Assembly: GCA_946185305.1 (NCBI GenBank)
Contig: CAMHJE010000087.1
Span: 1-9,971 of the forward strand
Direction: 5' to 3'
DNA from: UBA3792 sp946185305
GTDB taxonomy: Bacteria > Bacillota > Clostridia > Christensenellales > CAG-138
DNA: 9,971 nucleotides
Shown here: piece by piece, positions 1 to 5,980 of the stretch
How the letters are laid out: every line of letters starts with the position of its first letter
Numbering within the stretch: position 1 is the first letter of the stretch
Made by a program: the position numbers and the translations under genes
Notes under the pieces: model-generated
Seen by the model: only the letters and a program-made list of their open reading frames with translations
Told to the model about the DNA's origin: nothing
Database searches by the model: none

Positions 1-342
1 GATCAGCCCTTTCTTATACTCCGACCACGGATTCTTCGAGGCGTCGTCCAGATAGCCGCTGAGCATTTCAAAGATCAGCAGCAGCGCATAGAACATGAAT
101 TCAAGACTGAACGGAATGAACAGCACGGCGCTGACAAGGAATGAGATCAGCATGATCAGACCGACGCCGCGCACCTTGCCCTTGGACAGCTCGCCGTTGA
201 CGGCGTTCACACGCCCCTGATCGCGCGGGAGAAACGGGAAGTCGATGTGCAGCAGCACGGTGGTGAGAACAAAGGAGAACAGCGTGTATACCGCAAACAG
301 GTGCGGTTCGTCGATCCATTGCAGCAAAAATTGATGCAGCAT
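1..342 (-). CDS. MraY-like polyprenyl-phosphate phosphosugar transferase, N-terminal part (cut by window edge)
   Basis: The reverse strand reads 114 codons without a stop from an ATG at 342-340 to the window edge. The product is very hydrophobic, with membrane-segment candidates near residues 15-35, 58-78 and 80-97. Two regions match the MraY/WecA family of polyprenyl-phosphate HexNAc-1-phosphate transferases. Residues 50-61 (GELSKGKVRGVG) sit where MraY has its GPxSHxxKxGTPTMGG motif. Residues 96-103 (GYLDDASK) hold the Asp-Asp pair (99-100) that binds Mg2+ in the family. Such enzymes move a phosphosugar from a UDP-sugar to a membrane lipid carrier, as in lipid I synthesis. The first motif is clearly divergent from standard MraY and the gene is not beside other wall genes here, so it may be a second MraY-type enzyme rather than the essential one. 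The start is supported by GGAAAGGA about 9 bases upstream (352-359) and by its own promoter. The C-terminal catalytic part is not visible. Confidence 0.8.
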   Translation of the reverse strand, partial: MLHQFLLQWIDEPHLFAVYTLFSFVLTTVLLHIDFPFLPRDQGRVNAVNGELSKGKVRGVGLIMLISFLVSAVLFIPFSLEFMFYALLLIFEMLSGYLDDASKNPWSEYKKGLI

Positions 343-372
343 GTCTATTTTTCCTTTCCGGATGATGCTCGT

Positions 373-401
373 ATTATAGTATAAATCGCTTTCACTTTCA
401 A
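373..401 (-). promoter_or_regulatory. SigA-type promoter of the MraY-like gene
   Basis: Read on the minus strand, TTGAAA (401-396) and TATAAT (378-373) are separated by exactly 17 bases. The -10 box is perfect and the -35 box matches 5 of 6 consensus bases. Transcription would start near 366, leaving a leader of about 25 bases before the ATG at 342. It faces away from the promoter at 489-517. Confidence 0.85.
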
Positions 402-488
402 TAGGGGATCTCCGGTATTTCGCACGAAAACGGACAAAGCATCGGACGGCGAACTTGTGAACGTGTTGTGGAAATCTTCCCTTGGGGC

Positions 489-517
489 TTGAAAGATCGG
501 AAAAAAGAGGGTATAAT
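489..517 (+). promoter_or_regulatory. SigA-type promoter of the P-loop protein gene
   Basis: TTGAAA at 489-494 and TATAAT at 512-517 have a 17-base spacer, the same box sequences and spacing as the divergent promoter at 373-401. Transcription would begin near 524, only about 23 bases before the GTG start at 547. Confidence 0.85.
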
Positions 518-533
518 AGCGACAGATTCAATA

Positions 534-540
534 GGGAGGT
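534..540 (+). promoter_or_regulatory. Ribosome binding site that fixes the GTG start at 547
   Basis: GGGAGGT ends 6 bases before GTG at 547. No ATG lies in frame at a suitable distance, so this strong site decides the GTG start. Confidence 0.8.
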
Positions 541-546
541 GCTGTC

Positions 547-963
547 GTGATACAAATTATTTTCGGGGAAAAGGGAACCGGTAAAACCAAATTGATGTTG
601 GAGCTTGCCAACCGTGCGGCCAAGGAGGCCAAGGGCAGCGTTGTCTTTATCGACGACGATGATCGGTATATGTTCGATTTGAATTTGGCGATTCGGTTTA
701 TTAACGGTGTGGAATACGGCATTACGGGGCCGAAGACCTTCTACGGATTCCTCAGCGGGATCGCCGCCTCCGACCATGACCTCGAATATGTGTTTGTTGA
801 CGGATTCTTAAGCCTAATTCGTCACGATCTCGTGACACTTGAGGATCTTTTCAAACAGCTCGAAACGTTTACCCAGCAGCATTCGATCACGCTCACGCTG
901 TGCGTCAGCGGCGCGGTCGAAACGCTTCCGCCGTTTTTACGGCAATACGCACTCGCGCTGTAA
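547..963 (+). CDS. Small conserved P-loop protein of unknown function
   Basis: This 138-residue protein begins with GTG behind a strong ribosome binding site. It has a clear nucleotide-binding Walker A motif, GEKGTGKT, at residues 7-14. A hydrophobic strand ending in Asp (YVFVDG, 81-86, D85) is a likely Walker B. A third strand, LTLCVSG, lies at 116-122. Between them is an acidic, aromatic stretch, FIDDDDRYMFDL, at 34-45, which looks like a family signature. There is no signal peptide or membrane segment, so the protein should be cytosolic. From memory, similar short proteins occur in clostridia under names such as 'hypothetical' or 'twitching motility PilT'. Nothing here supports a pilus role: there is no partner gene and the protein is far shorter than a PilT ATPase. 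ATP or GTP binding is well supported; the biological role is not known. It has its own promoter and is followed by a hairpin that partly separates it from the downstream protease gene. Confidence 0.85.
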   Translation: MIQIIFGEKGTGKTKLMLELANRAAKEAKGSVVFIDDDDRYMFDLNLAIRFINGVEYGITGPKTFYGFLSGIAASDHDLEYVFVDGFLSLIRHDLVTLEDLFKQLETFTQQHSITLTLCVSGAVETLPPFLRQYALAL

Positions 964-986
964 GCCCATCTTTTATCGGAAAGGAC

Positions 987-1016
987 GGAGCGTGTCGGGT
1001 TCGATACGCTCCTTTT
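987..1016 (+). terminator. Terminator-like hairpin between the P-loop gene and the S41 protease gene
   Basis: GGAGCGTGTC (987-996) pairs with GATACGCTCC (1003-1012) as a 10-bp stem with one G-U pair and a 6-base loop, followed by TTTT at 1013-1016. The T run is short, so termination may be partial. It ends 13 bases before the protease start codon, where it could act as an attenuator or cover the leader of the next gene. Confidence 0.55.
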
Positions 1017-1029
1017 GTAAAGCAAAGGC

Positions 1030-2241
1030 ATGGAAACCGTTCGGTACGAAACAACTCCGAAGCAGCCGCAAAAAAAGCGCAGACGCCGCTGGCCGTGGAT
1101 ACTGTGGCTTATTTCGCTTGCGCTGACGGCGGCGCTCACCTACTGGATCACCATCCGGTCGGGCAACGCCGAAAACGTTGCGCTGCGGGAGGCGCTCGAC
1201 ATTATCCGCGAAAACTTCTATTTCTATGATAAGGATAACGATCGGCTGATCGAAAGCGCCATCGACGGCATGACCTATTCGCTCGACGATATCTATTCGA
1301 CGTATTACACCGAAGAGGAATATGCCGCGCTCACCAAATCCAACTCCGGCTATTACACCGGCATCGGCGTCGTGGTTCGGCAGCTGGAGACCGGCGTGTT
1401 TGAAATCGAATCGGTTTACCCCGATACGCCCGCCGAGGACGCCGGCATTTTAGAGGGCGATCTGCTGCTTGCCATCAACGATACGGCAGCGGAAGGACTT
1501 GACCTGAGTACGTTTCTCGACGCTATGCACAGCGAGGACGGCGCCGAAAACACGCTGCTGCTCGAGCGGAACGGAGAACGTCTGTCCGCTGCGGTCACCG
1601 CACGGGAAATCTACGCGCCGACCGTGAGCTATCGGATGCAGACCGATACAATCGGCTACATCTATCTTTCGGGCTTCCACGGCCATTGCGTGGACGAGGT
1701 AAAGGACGCGATTGAGGAGCTGAAGGAGCGGGGGATGCAGTCGCTGATCTTCGATGTGCGCGACAACCCCGGCGGCTCGCTGTACGATGTCTGCGATATT
1801 GCCGATCTGTTTTTGGACAAGGATCTTGTGATCACGTCGCTGCGCTCGCGCACCGAAAAGGACGAGGTGTTCAAAACCAAGGCCGCAGGGCATGCGTTCC
1901 CAATGGTGCTGCTCGTCAACGGCGATTCTGCTTCGGCAAGCGAGCTTCTGTCCGGCGCGCTGCAGGATCACAACCGCGCACATTTGATCGGCACACAGAC
2001 GTACGGCAAGGGCATCGTCCAATCTTATATCCCGGTTCTGGCGACGAACGGTTATATCAAGATCACGACCGAAGCGTACTATACGCCGAACGGCGTGTGT
2101 ATCCACGGCGTCGGCATCACGCCGGACGAGGTCGTCGAAAACCCGGAAGAAGCCTCGCACTATCTGATCGGAAAAATCCCGGAGGGCATGGATCTGCAGC
2201 TTTCGGCGGCGATCCGTTACCTTGCGGAGAACGCAAACTGA
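1030..2241 (+). CDS. S41 family carboxy-terminal processing protease (CtpA/CtpB type), membrane-anchored
   Basis: The 403-residue product is a typical C-terminal processing serine protease acting outside the membrane. After a basic cytoplasmic N-terminus (KKRRRR, 15-20) comes one membrane segment at about 21-41 that acts as an uncleaved anchor. A PDZ domain follows at about 105-190; it includes YYTGIGVVV at 108-116 and an AGILEGDLLLAIN stretch at 138-150. The S41 domain spans about 200-365 and holds FDVRDNPGG (241-249), NGDSASASE (297-305) and TYGKGIVQ (324-331). Aligning with E. coli Prc and B. subtilis CtpB gives the catalytic set Ser302, Lys327 and Gln331; the 25-residue Ser-Lys spacing matches both. 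Such proteases trim or degrade envelope proteins, and CtpB activates sporulation signalling in Bacillus; the substrate here is unknown. The ATG at 1030 is the first start after an in-frame TAA at 1018-1020. It lacks a well-spaced ribosome binding site: AAAGG ends one base before it. Confidence 0.93.
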   Translation: METVRYETTPKQPQKKRRRRWPWILWLISLALTAALTYWITIRSGNAENVALREALDIIRENFYFYDKDNDRLIESAIDGMTYSLDDIYSTYYTEEEYAALTKSNSGYYTGIGVVVRQLETGVFEIESVYPDTPAEDAGILEGDLLLAINDTAAEGLDLSTFLDAMHSEDGAENTLLLERNGERLSAAVTAREIYAPTVSYRMQTDTIGYIYLSGFHGHCVDEVKDAIEELKERGMQSLIFDVRDNPGGSLYDVCDIADLFLDKDLVITSLRSRTEKDEVFKTKAAGHAFPMVLLVNGDSASASELLSGALQDHNRAHLIGTQTYGKGIVQSYIPVLATNGYIKITTEAYYTPNGVCIHGVGITPDEVVENPEEASHYLIGKIPEGMDLQLSAAIRYLAENAN

Positions 2242-2283
2242 ACCGATTTTCCCGAAAAATCGAAAAAACACGGAAAGTTAAGG

Positions 2284-2312
2284 TTTACAGACGGAAAATT
2301 TTCTGTTATACT
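2284..2312 (+). promoter_or_regulatory. SigA-type promoter of the EF-G paralogue gene
   Basis: TTTACA (2284-2289) and TATACT (2307-2312) are separated by 17 bases. Transcription should start near 2319, giving a leader of about 70 bases. The spacer contains the perfect 10-bp palindrome GAAAATTTTC (2294-2303), a possible operator or bent site. Confidence 0.75.
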
Positions 2313-2375
2313 CAGTAATGACTATCATGGCATCATCCGGGTAGCGGAATGGAAATCAGGAAAAGCAAACCATAC

Positions 2376-2383
2376 AGGGGGAA
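2376..2383 (+). promoter_or_regulatory. Ribosome binding site of the EF-G paralogue
   Basis: AGGGGGAA lies about 6 bases before the ATG at 2389 and supports that start. The next in-frame start would remove the first strand of the G domain. Confidence 0.7.
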
Positions 2384-2388
2384 CACAA

Positions 2389-4446
2389 ATGAAATTTTAC
2401 ACCGCGAATGAAATTCGCAACATCGGTATCTTTGGACACGGCGGCGAAGGCAAGACCACGCTGACCGAGGCCATGCTCTACAATGCGGGCCTTGTAGACC
2501 GTTTCCCGAACAACGCTCCGACGACGGACTTCGATCCCGAAGAGCTGAAGCGCAATATCTCCATCAACATGGCGGTCGCGCCGCTCGAGTGGAAGAACAC
2601 CAAGATCAACCTGATCGACGCGCCGGGCTTCTTTGATTTCTACGGCGAAGTCACCGCGGCGATGGAGCTTTGCGATGCGGCGCTGATCGTGGTCGGCGCG
2701 GTTTCCGGCCCGGTCGTCGGCGCCGAAAAGGCGATGGCTATGTGCAAGGCGCGCAAAAAGCCCCGCATGATGGTCATTAACCAGATGGATCGTGAAAACG
2801 CGAACTTCGACAAGGTCATGAACGAAGCGCGCGAAAAGTTCGGCAACGACGTGGTGCCGATCCAGCTCCCCATCGTCGAGGGCGGCGTTTTCAAGGGCTA
2901 TGTCGATATTCTGAATATGACCGCCAAGCTGTTTGACGGCAAGAACGAAAAGGACGCGCCGGTTCCCGCTTCCCTCAAGGACGAAGCCGAGTCCTTGCTC
3001 GAGCAGCTCACCGAAGCGGCCGCGAATGCGGATGAAGAACTGCTGATGGAGTACCTCGAAACGTTCGAGCTTTCCCATGAGCAGATCCTGCAGGGCCTTT
3101 CCAAGGGCGCTCTGGACGGCGATATCACGCCTGTCTGCTGCACGTCCGCCATCAACAATACCGGCGTCATTCAGCTGTTGAACAACATCGTTCACTACCT
3201 GCCCACCGCTGCCGAGAGCAAGCTCCCGAAGGCGTTCAAGGACGGCAATGAGATCGAGCTCACTCGTGACGGCAAGATGGTCTGCTCCATCTACAAGACC
3301 GTCAACGATCAGTTCGGCAAATACAGCATCGTCAAGGTGCATCGCGGCACCCTCGATGCGACCGTTCCGCTGTACAACGTAAACGCCGAGAAGAGCGAGA
3401 AGCCCACCGCGCCCGTTCTGATTCGCGGCAAGAAGTCCATCGCGGTCGATAAGCTCAACGCGGGCGATATCGGCGCGATCCCGAAGCTCCAGTTCTCCAA
3501 CACCAACGACACTCTGTGCGACGCGAGCGACGTGGTGGCGATTGAAAAGATCGCGTTCCCGGAGCCGTGCATCGGCCTCGCAGTTACCGCCAAGAAGCAG
3601 GGCGATGAGGATAAGGTCATCAGCGGCCTCAATAAGCTCCTCGAAGAAGACCCGACCATCGCGCTGGAGCGCAACGGCGAGACCGGCGACGTGCTCTTAA
3701 AGGGCCTCGGCGAGATGCACCTTGACGTAACCTGCGCCAAGCTGAAGAACAAGAACAACGTCGAAGCGCAGCTGTCTGACCCGCGCATTCCGTACCGTGA
3801 GACGATTCGTGCCATGGCGGAAGCCGAAGGCAAGCATAAAAAGCAGACCGGCGGCAGCGGTCAGTTCGGCGTCGTTCAGATGCGGTTCGAGCCGGCAGAG
3901 GAAGGCACCGATTTCGAGTTCGTCAATGCGATCGTCGGCGGCGTCGTTCCGAAGGAATACATCCCGGCCGTTGAAAAGGGCCTGCGCGAAGCGATGATGC
4001 ACGGCGTTCTGGCCGGTTACCCGATGGTCGGCATCAAGGCCACGCTGTATGACGGCAAGTACCATCCCGTCGATTCCAAGGAAGTCGCCTTCAAGAGCGC
4101 GGCAAGACTGTCCTACAAGGCGGCCTGCGTCAAGGCAAACCCGGTGCTCACCGAGCCGATCTACACCTATTATATTTGGGTGCCGAACGACAACGTCGGT
4201 GACATCATGGGCGACCTCAGCCGTCGTCGCGGCAGAATGCTCGGCATGACCCCGTCCAACGGCGGTACCGAGATCGTTGCTGAAGCGCCGCTGTCCGAGA
4301 TGTTCAAGTACGCGACCGACCTGCGCTCCATGACGCAGGCGCGCGGCTCCTTCCGCAGCGAGTTCACCCGTTACGAGGATGTGCCGGCCGATCAGGCCAA
4401 GAAGATCATCGAGGCTGCAAAGCGCGAGGACGAGGACGAAGAATAA
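2389..4446 (+). CDS. Elongation factor G paralogue (EF-G-2-like translational GTPase)
   Basis: At 685 residues this is a full-length EF-G-type protein. The G domain (about 1-275) has G1 GHGGEGKT (16-23), G3 DAPGF (77-81), G4 NQMD (131-134) and G5 TSA (252-254). Domain II lies at about 295-385, III at 390-462, IV at 465-590 and V at 590-670. Domain IV keeps QTGGSGQFG (486-494) and the tip histidine in GKYHPVDS (556-563, His559), so ribosome docking looks intact. Two G-domain sites differ from housekeeping EF-G. The switch I motif RGIT is RNIS (55-58), and the catalytic His of DTPGH is Phe81. Thermus EF-G-2 also has a non-His residue at the second site (DAPGY) and a similar TTD-x-x-PE switch region, which places this protein in that lineage. 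GTP hydrolysis may therefore be slow or differently controlled. There are no str-operon neighbours (rpsL, rpsG, tuf); the gene has its own promoter and terminator, fitting an accessory factor. The C-terminal tail (REDEDEE) is strongly acidic. Confidence 0.93.
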   Translation: MKFYTANEIRNIGIFGHGGEGKTTLTEAMLYNAGLVDRFPNNAPTTDFDPEELKRNISINMAVAPLEWKNTKINLIDAPGFFDFYGEVTAAMELCDAALIVVGAVSGPVVGAEKAMAMCKARKKPRMMVINQMDRENANFDKVMNEAREKFGNDVVPIQLPIVEGGVFKGYVDILNMTAKLFDGKNEKDAPVPASLKDEAESLLEQLTEAAANADEELLMEYLETFELSHEQILQGLSKGALDGDITPVCCTSAINNTGVIQLLNNIVHYLPTAAESKLPKAFKDGNEIELTRDGKMVCSIYKTVNDQFGKYSIVKVHRGTLDATVPLYNVNAEKSEKPTAPVLIRGKKSIAVDKLNAGDIGAIPKLQFSNTNDTLCDASDVVAIEKIAFPEPCIGLAVTAKKQGDEDKVISGLNKLLEEDPTIALERNGETGDVLLKGLGEMHLDVTCAKLKNKNNVEAQLSDPRIPYRETIRAMAEAEGKHKKQTGGSGQFGVVQMRFEPAEEGTDFEFVNAIVGGVVPKEYIPAVEKGLREAMMHGVLAGYPMVGIKATLYDGKYHPVDSKEVAFKSAARLSYKAACVKANPVLTEPIYTYYIWVPNDNVGDIMGDLSRRRGRMLGMTPSNGGTEIVAEAPLSEMFKYATDLRSMTQARGSFRSEFTRYEDVPADQAKKIIEAAKREDEDEE

Positions 4447-4462
4447 TTCCCATAGATCCATT

Positions 4463-4498
4463 AGCGGAGAGGCAATTGCTTCTCCGCTTTTCCGTTTT
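4463..4498 (+). terminator. Rho-independent terminator after the EF-G paralogue
   Basis: AGCGGAGAGGC (4463-4473) pairs with GCTTCTCCGCT (4478-4488) around an AATT loop, an 11-bp stem with one G-U pair. TTT CCG TTTT follows. It begins 17 bases after the stop codon and separates this gene from the yqfC operon. Confidence 0.88.
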
Positions 4499-4504
4499 GG
4501 TACG

Positions 4505-4533
4505 GCATGAAAAACCTTTCCGCTGCATACGCT
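4505..4533 (+). promoter_or_regulatory. Possible SigE-like promoter of the yqfC operon
   Basis: CATACGCT (4526-4533) matches the SigE -10 consensus CATACAMT at 7 of 8 bases. GCATGAA 14 bases upstream (4505-4511) matches only 4 of 7 of the -35 consensus KMATATT. Transcription would start almost on the yqfC ATG, which could explain the missing ribosome binding site. This is a weak call made partly from the known SigE control of yqfC in Bacillus. Confidence 0.25.
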
Positions 4534-4538
4534 TGTTT

Positions 4539-4817
4539 ATGAAGCGAAACAGAAACATCCGAAAAGCGATCCGCACGGCGTTCGATCTGCCGGACGATCT
4601 CGACCCGTCGCTCGTCCAAATCCATTGGATCGGAGACACGGTGCTGATCGAGCAGCATCGCGGCATTCTCGGCTTTGATCCGGGAGAGGTTCGCTTTTTA
4701 TGCGAGCAGGGCAGCCTGACCGTGACCGGGGAACAGCTTAGGATCATGGAGCTGTCCGAGTCCCGCGCCTATATCTGCGGCACAATTACGGGGATTTTCG
4801 GCAAGGTGGAAAGTTAA
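4539..4817 (+). CDS. yqfC: Sporulation protein YqfC
   Basis: The 92-residue product matches the YqfC family in length, in its basic N-terminus (MKRNRN) and in the pattern IRTAFDLPDD, VQIHWIG and ENHRGILG-like EQHRGILGF (38-46), ending in a GTITGI segment (81-86). It also lies immediately before yqfD, as in other spore formers. In B. subtilis yqfC and yqfD belong to the SigE regulon of the mother cell; the molecular role of YqfC is unknown. The reading frame is open further upstream, but a longer form would begin inside the terminator of the previous gene, so ATG 4539 is preferred. No Shine-Dalgarno sequence precedes it. The stop codon overlaps the yqfD start by one base (TAATG). The assignment rests on sequence resemblance plus context. 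Confidence 0.85.
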   Translation: MKRNRNIRKAIRTAFDLPDDLDPSLVQIHWIGDTVLIEQHRGILGFDPGEVRFLCEQGSLTVTGEQLRIMELSESRAYICGTITGIFGKVES

Positions 4818-5980
4818 TGTGGAAAAAATACGGCGGGTATGTTATACTGCAAATACAGGGCCTCGGATTAGGCCGGTTTTTGCGGCGGCTGCTGTTTTCG
4901 GGCATCCCGGTGTTCGATATCCGGCGTACGGATGAAACGACTGCCACGCTGCGAATCTATGCCGCCGACTTTGCCCGTCTGCTGCCGATCCGCCGCCGCG
5001 AACGGTGCCGCATCCGTATGCTTCGAAAATACGGCATGGCGTTTCGTATGCGTGCCTTTTTGCAGCGACCTGCGCTGCTGGTCGGTATACCGCTTTCGGT
5101 CATTTTGCTGTGGTCGCTTTGCGCAAGGATATGGCTGATCCGCGTCGAGGGGACGCAGCGCGTGTCCGAGGACGAGGTGCTTTCGCTGCTTGCCGAGCAC
5201 GGCCTCTCCGTCGGCAAAAGACCGAAGGGAAACGTGCTGATCCTTGCGGCGGACGATCTCTCCGCCAGGATCAAGGACGCCGCGTGGGTCGAGCTGCACC
5301 GCGACGGCGTCGTCTTGACTGCCACAGTCAATGAAGCGCGCCCGATGCACGATGCCATCGACTGGAGCGTGCCTGCCGATCTGGTCGCGGAAAAGGAAGC
5401 TACCGTGCTTTCGATCCAAACCAAGCGCGGCAAACCGCTGGTTTCACCCGGACAGACCGTCTATCGGGGCGACGTGCTGATTGCGGGACATGTGGTATAC
5501 AGCCCCGACCGCACCGCATACGATACCCGTGCCGACGGCGTCGTCAAAGCCAGCTGCGTCTATCGCGCCGAAGCGCCGTTTTTACGCACGGTCACCGAAT
5601 ACAGCGACACCGGAGAAACGCTGACCGTGCGGGAGCTTCGTTTTTGCGGCTTTCCGCTTTGTAAGGACGCCGTTCCGTTTGCGGAATACCGGGAGGACGA
5701 AAGTACGGAAACGGCAATCAGTCTGTTCGGCCTGCCGGTCACGGTGCGCAAAACCGCCGTGCATGAGATCGCAAGCATCGAGCGCGTGCTGACCGAGCGC
5801 GAGCGGGAGGAGCAGGCCAAGCTCAAGGCGGTCGATGCGGCAATGGATACCGTGCCGCATCAAGCGGCCATCTGCAGCATACAGGTCACCACATGGACGC
5901 GCGATGGAGAACCGTTCGCGCTCTGTACCGTCGTGACCGAGGAAACGATAGGACAAATCAAGGAGTATACACATGAGTGA
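4817..5980 (+). CDS. yqfD: Sporulation protein YqfD
   Basis: The 387-residue product has the YqfD layout. A soluble N-terminal domain (1-80) carries many basic residues near 58-71. One membrane segment follows at about 86-107. A large extracytoplasmic part then begins with a POTRA-like stretch, IRVEGTQRVSEDEVLSLLAEHG at 108-129, of the kind seen in FtsQ-like proteins. The C-terminal third (around 190-260) contains a beta-rich section with SPGQTVYRGDVLIAG at 210-224, reminiscent of a barrel-sandwich fold. YqfD is needed for efficient sporulation in Bacillus and is made in the mother cell; its biochemical role is not known. The gene starts on the last base of the yqfC stop and runs 8 bases into phoH, so translation of the three is probably coupled. 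The length is close to the family norm of about 390-400. Confidence 0.9.
   Translation: MWKKYGGYVILQIQGLGLGRFLRRLLFSGIPVFDIRRTDETTATLRIYAADFARLLPIRRRERCRIRMLRKYGMAFRMRAFLQRPALLVGIPLSVILLWSLCARIWLIRVEGTQRVSEDEVLSLLAEHGLSVGKRPKGNVLILAADDLSARIKDAAWVELHRDGVVLTATVNEARPMHDAIDWSVPADLVAEKEATVLSIQTKRGKPLVSPGQTVYRGDVLIAGHVVYSPDRTAYDTRADGVVKASCVYRAEAPFLRTVTEYSDTGETLTVRELRFCGFPLCKDAVPFAEYREDESTETAISLFGLPVTVRKTAVHEIASIERVLTEREREEQAKLKAVDAAMDTVPHQAAICSIQVTTWTRDGEPFALCTVVTEETIGQIKEYTHE

Noticed and set aside
450..463. CGAACTTGTGAACG as a LexA/SOS box
   Set aside because: The right half is GAAC rather than the GTTC needed for the inverted repeat, so it is not a proper operator.
2244..2262. CGATTTT-CCCGA-AAAATCG hairpin as terminator of the S41 protease gene
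   Set aside because: The stem is AT-rich and followed by a run of A rather than T on the plus strand, so it does not look like an intrinsic terminator in this direction.
1450..2271. Minus-strand open frame of 273 codons opposite the S41 protease
   Set aside because: The protease has all its catalytic motifs in the plus frame; this antisense frame shows no recognisable domain.
2318..2344. Eight-codon leader frame (ATG to TAG) before the EF-G paralogue
   Set aside because: It would start at the predicted transcript start with no ribosome binding site and has no features of a leader peptide such as repeated regulatory codons.
2349..2411. Short frame overlapping the start of the EF-G paralogue in another reading frame
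   Set aside because: It is only 20 codons with a weak upstream purine stretch; the strong AGGGGGAA site serves the real start at 2389.
2356..3342. Long open frame of 328 codons on the minus strand opposite the EF-G paralogue
   Set aside because: It lies fully over a well-recognised gene and has no ribosome binding site or family likeness. GC-rich codon bias in the real gene leaves the opposite frame open.
3697..4461. Minus-strand open frame of 254 codons opposite the end of the EF-G paralogue
   Set aside because: It is a codon-bias shadow covering domains III to V of the real gene.
4476..4538. Longer yqfC starting at TTG 4476
   Set aside because: That start lies inside the terminator hairpin of the preceding gene, and the added 21 residues do not fit the YqfC family length.
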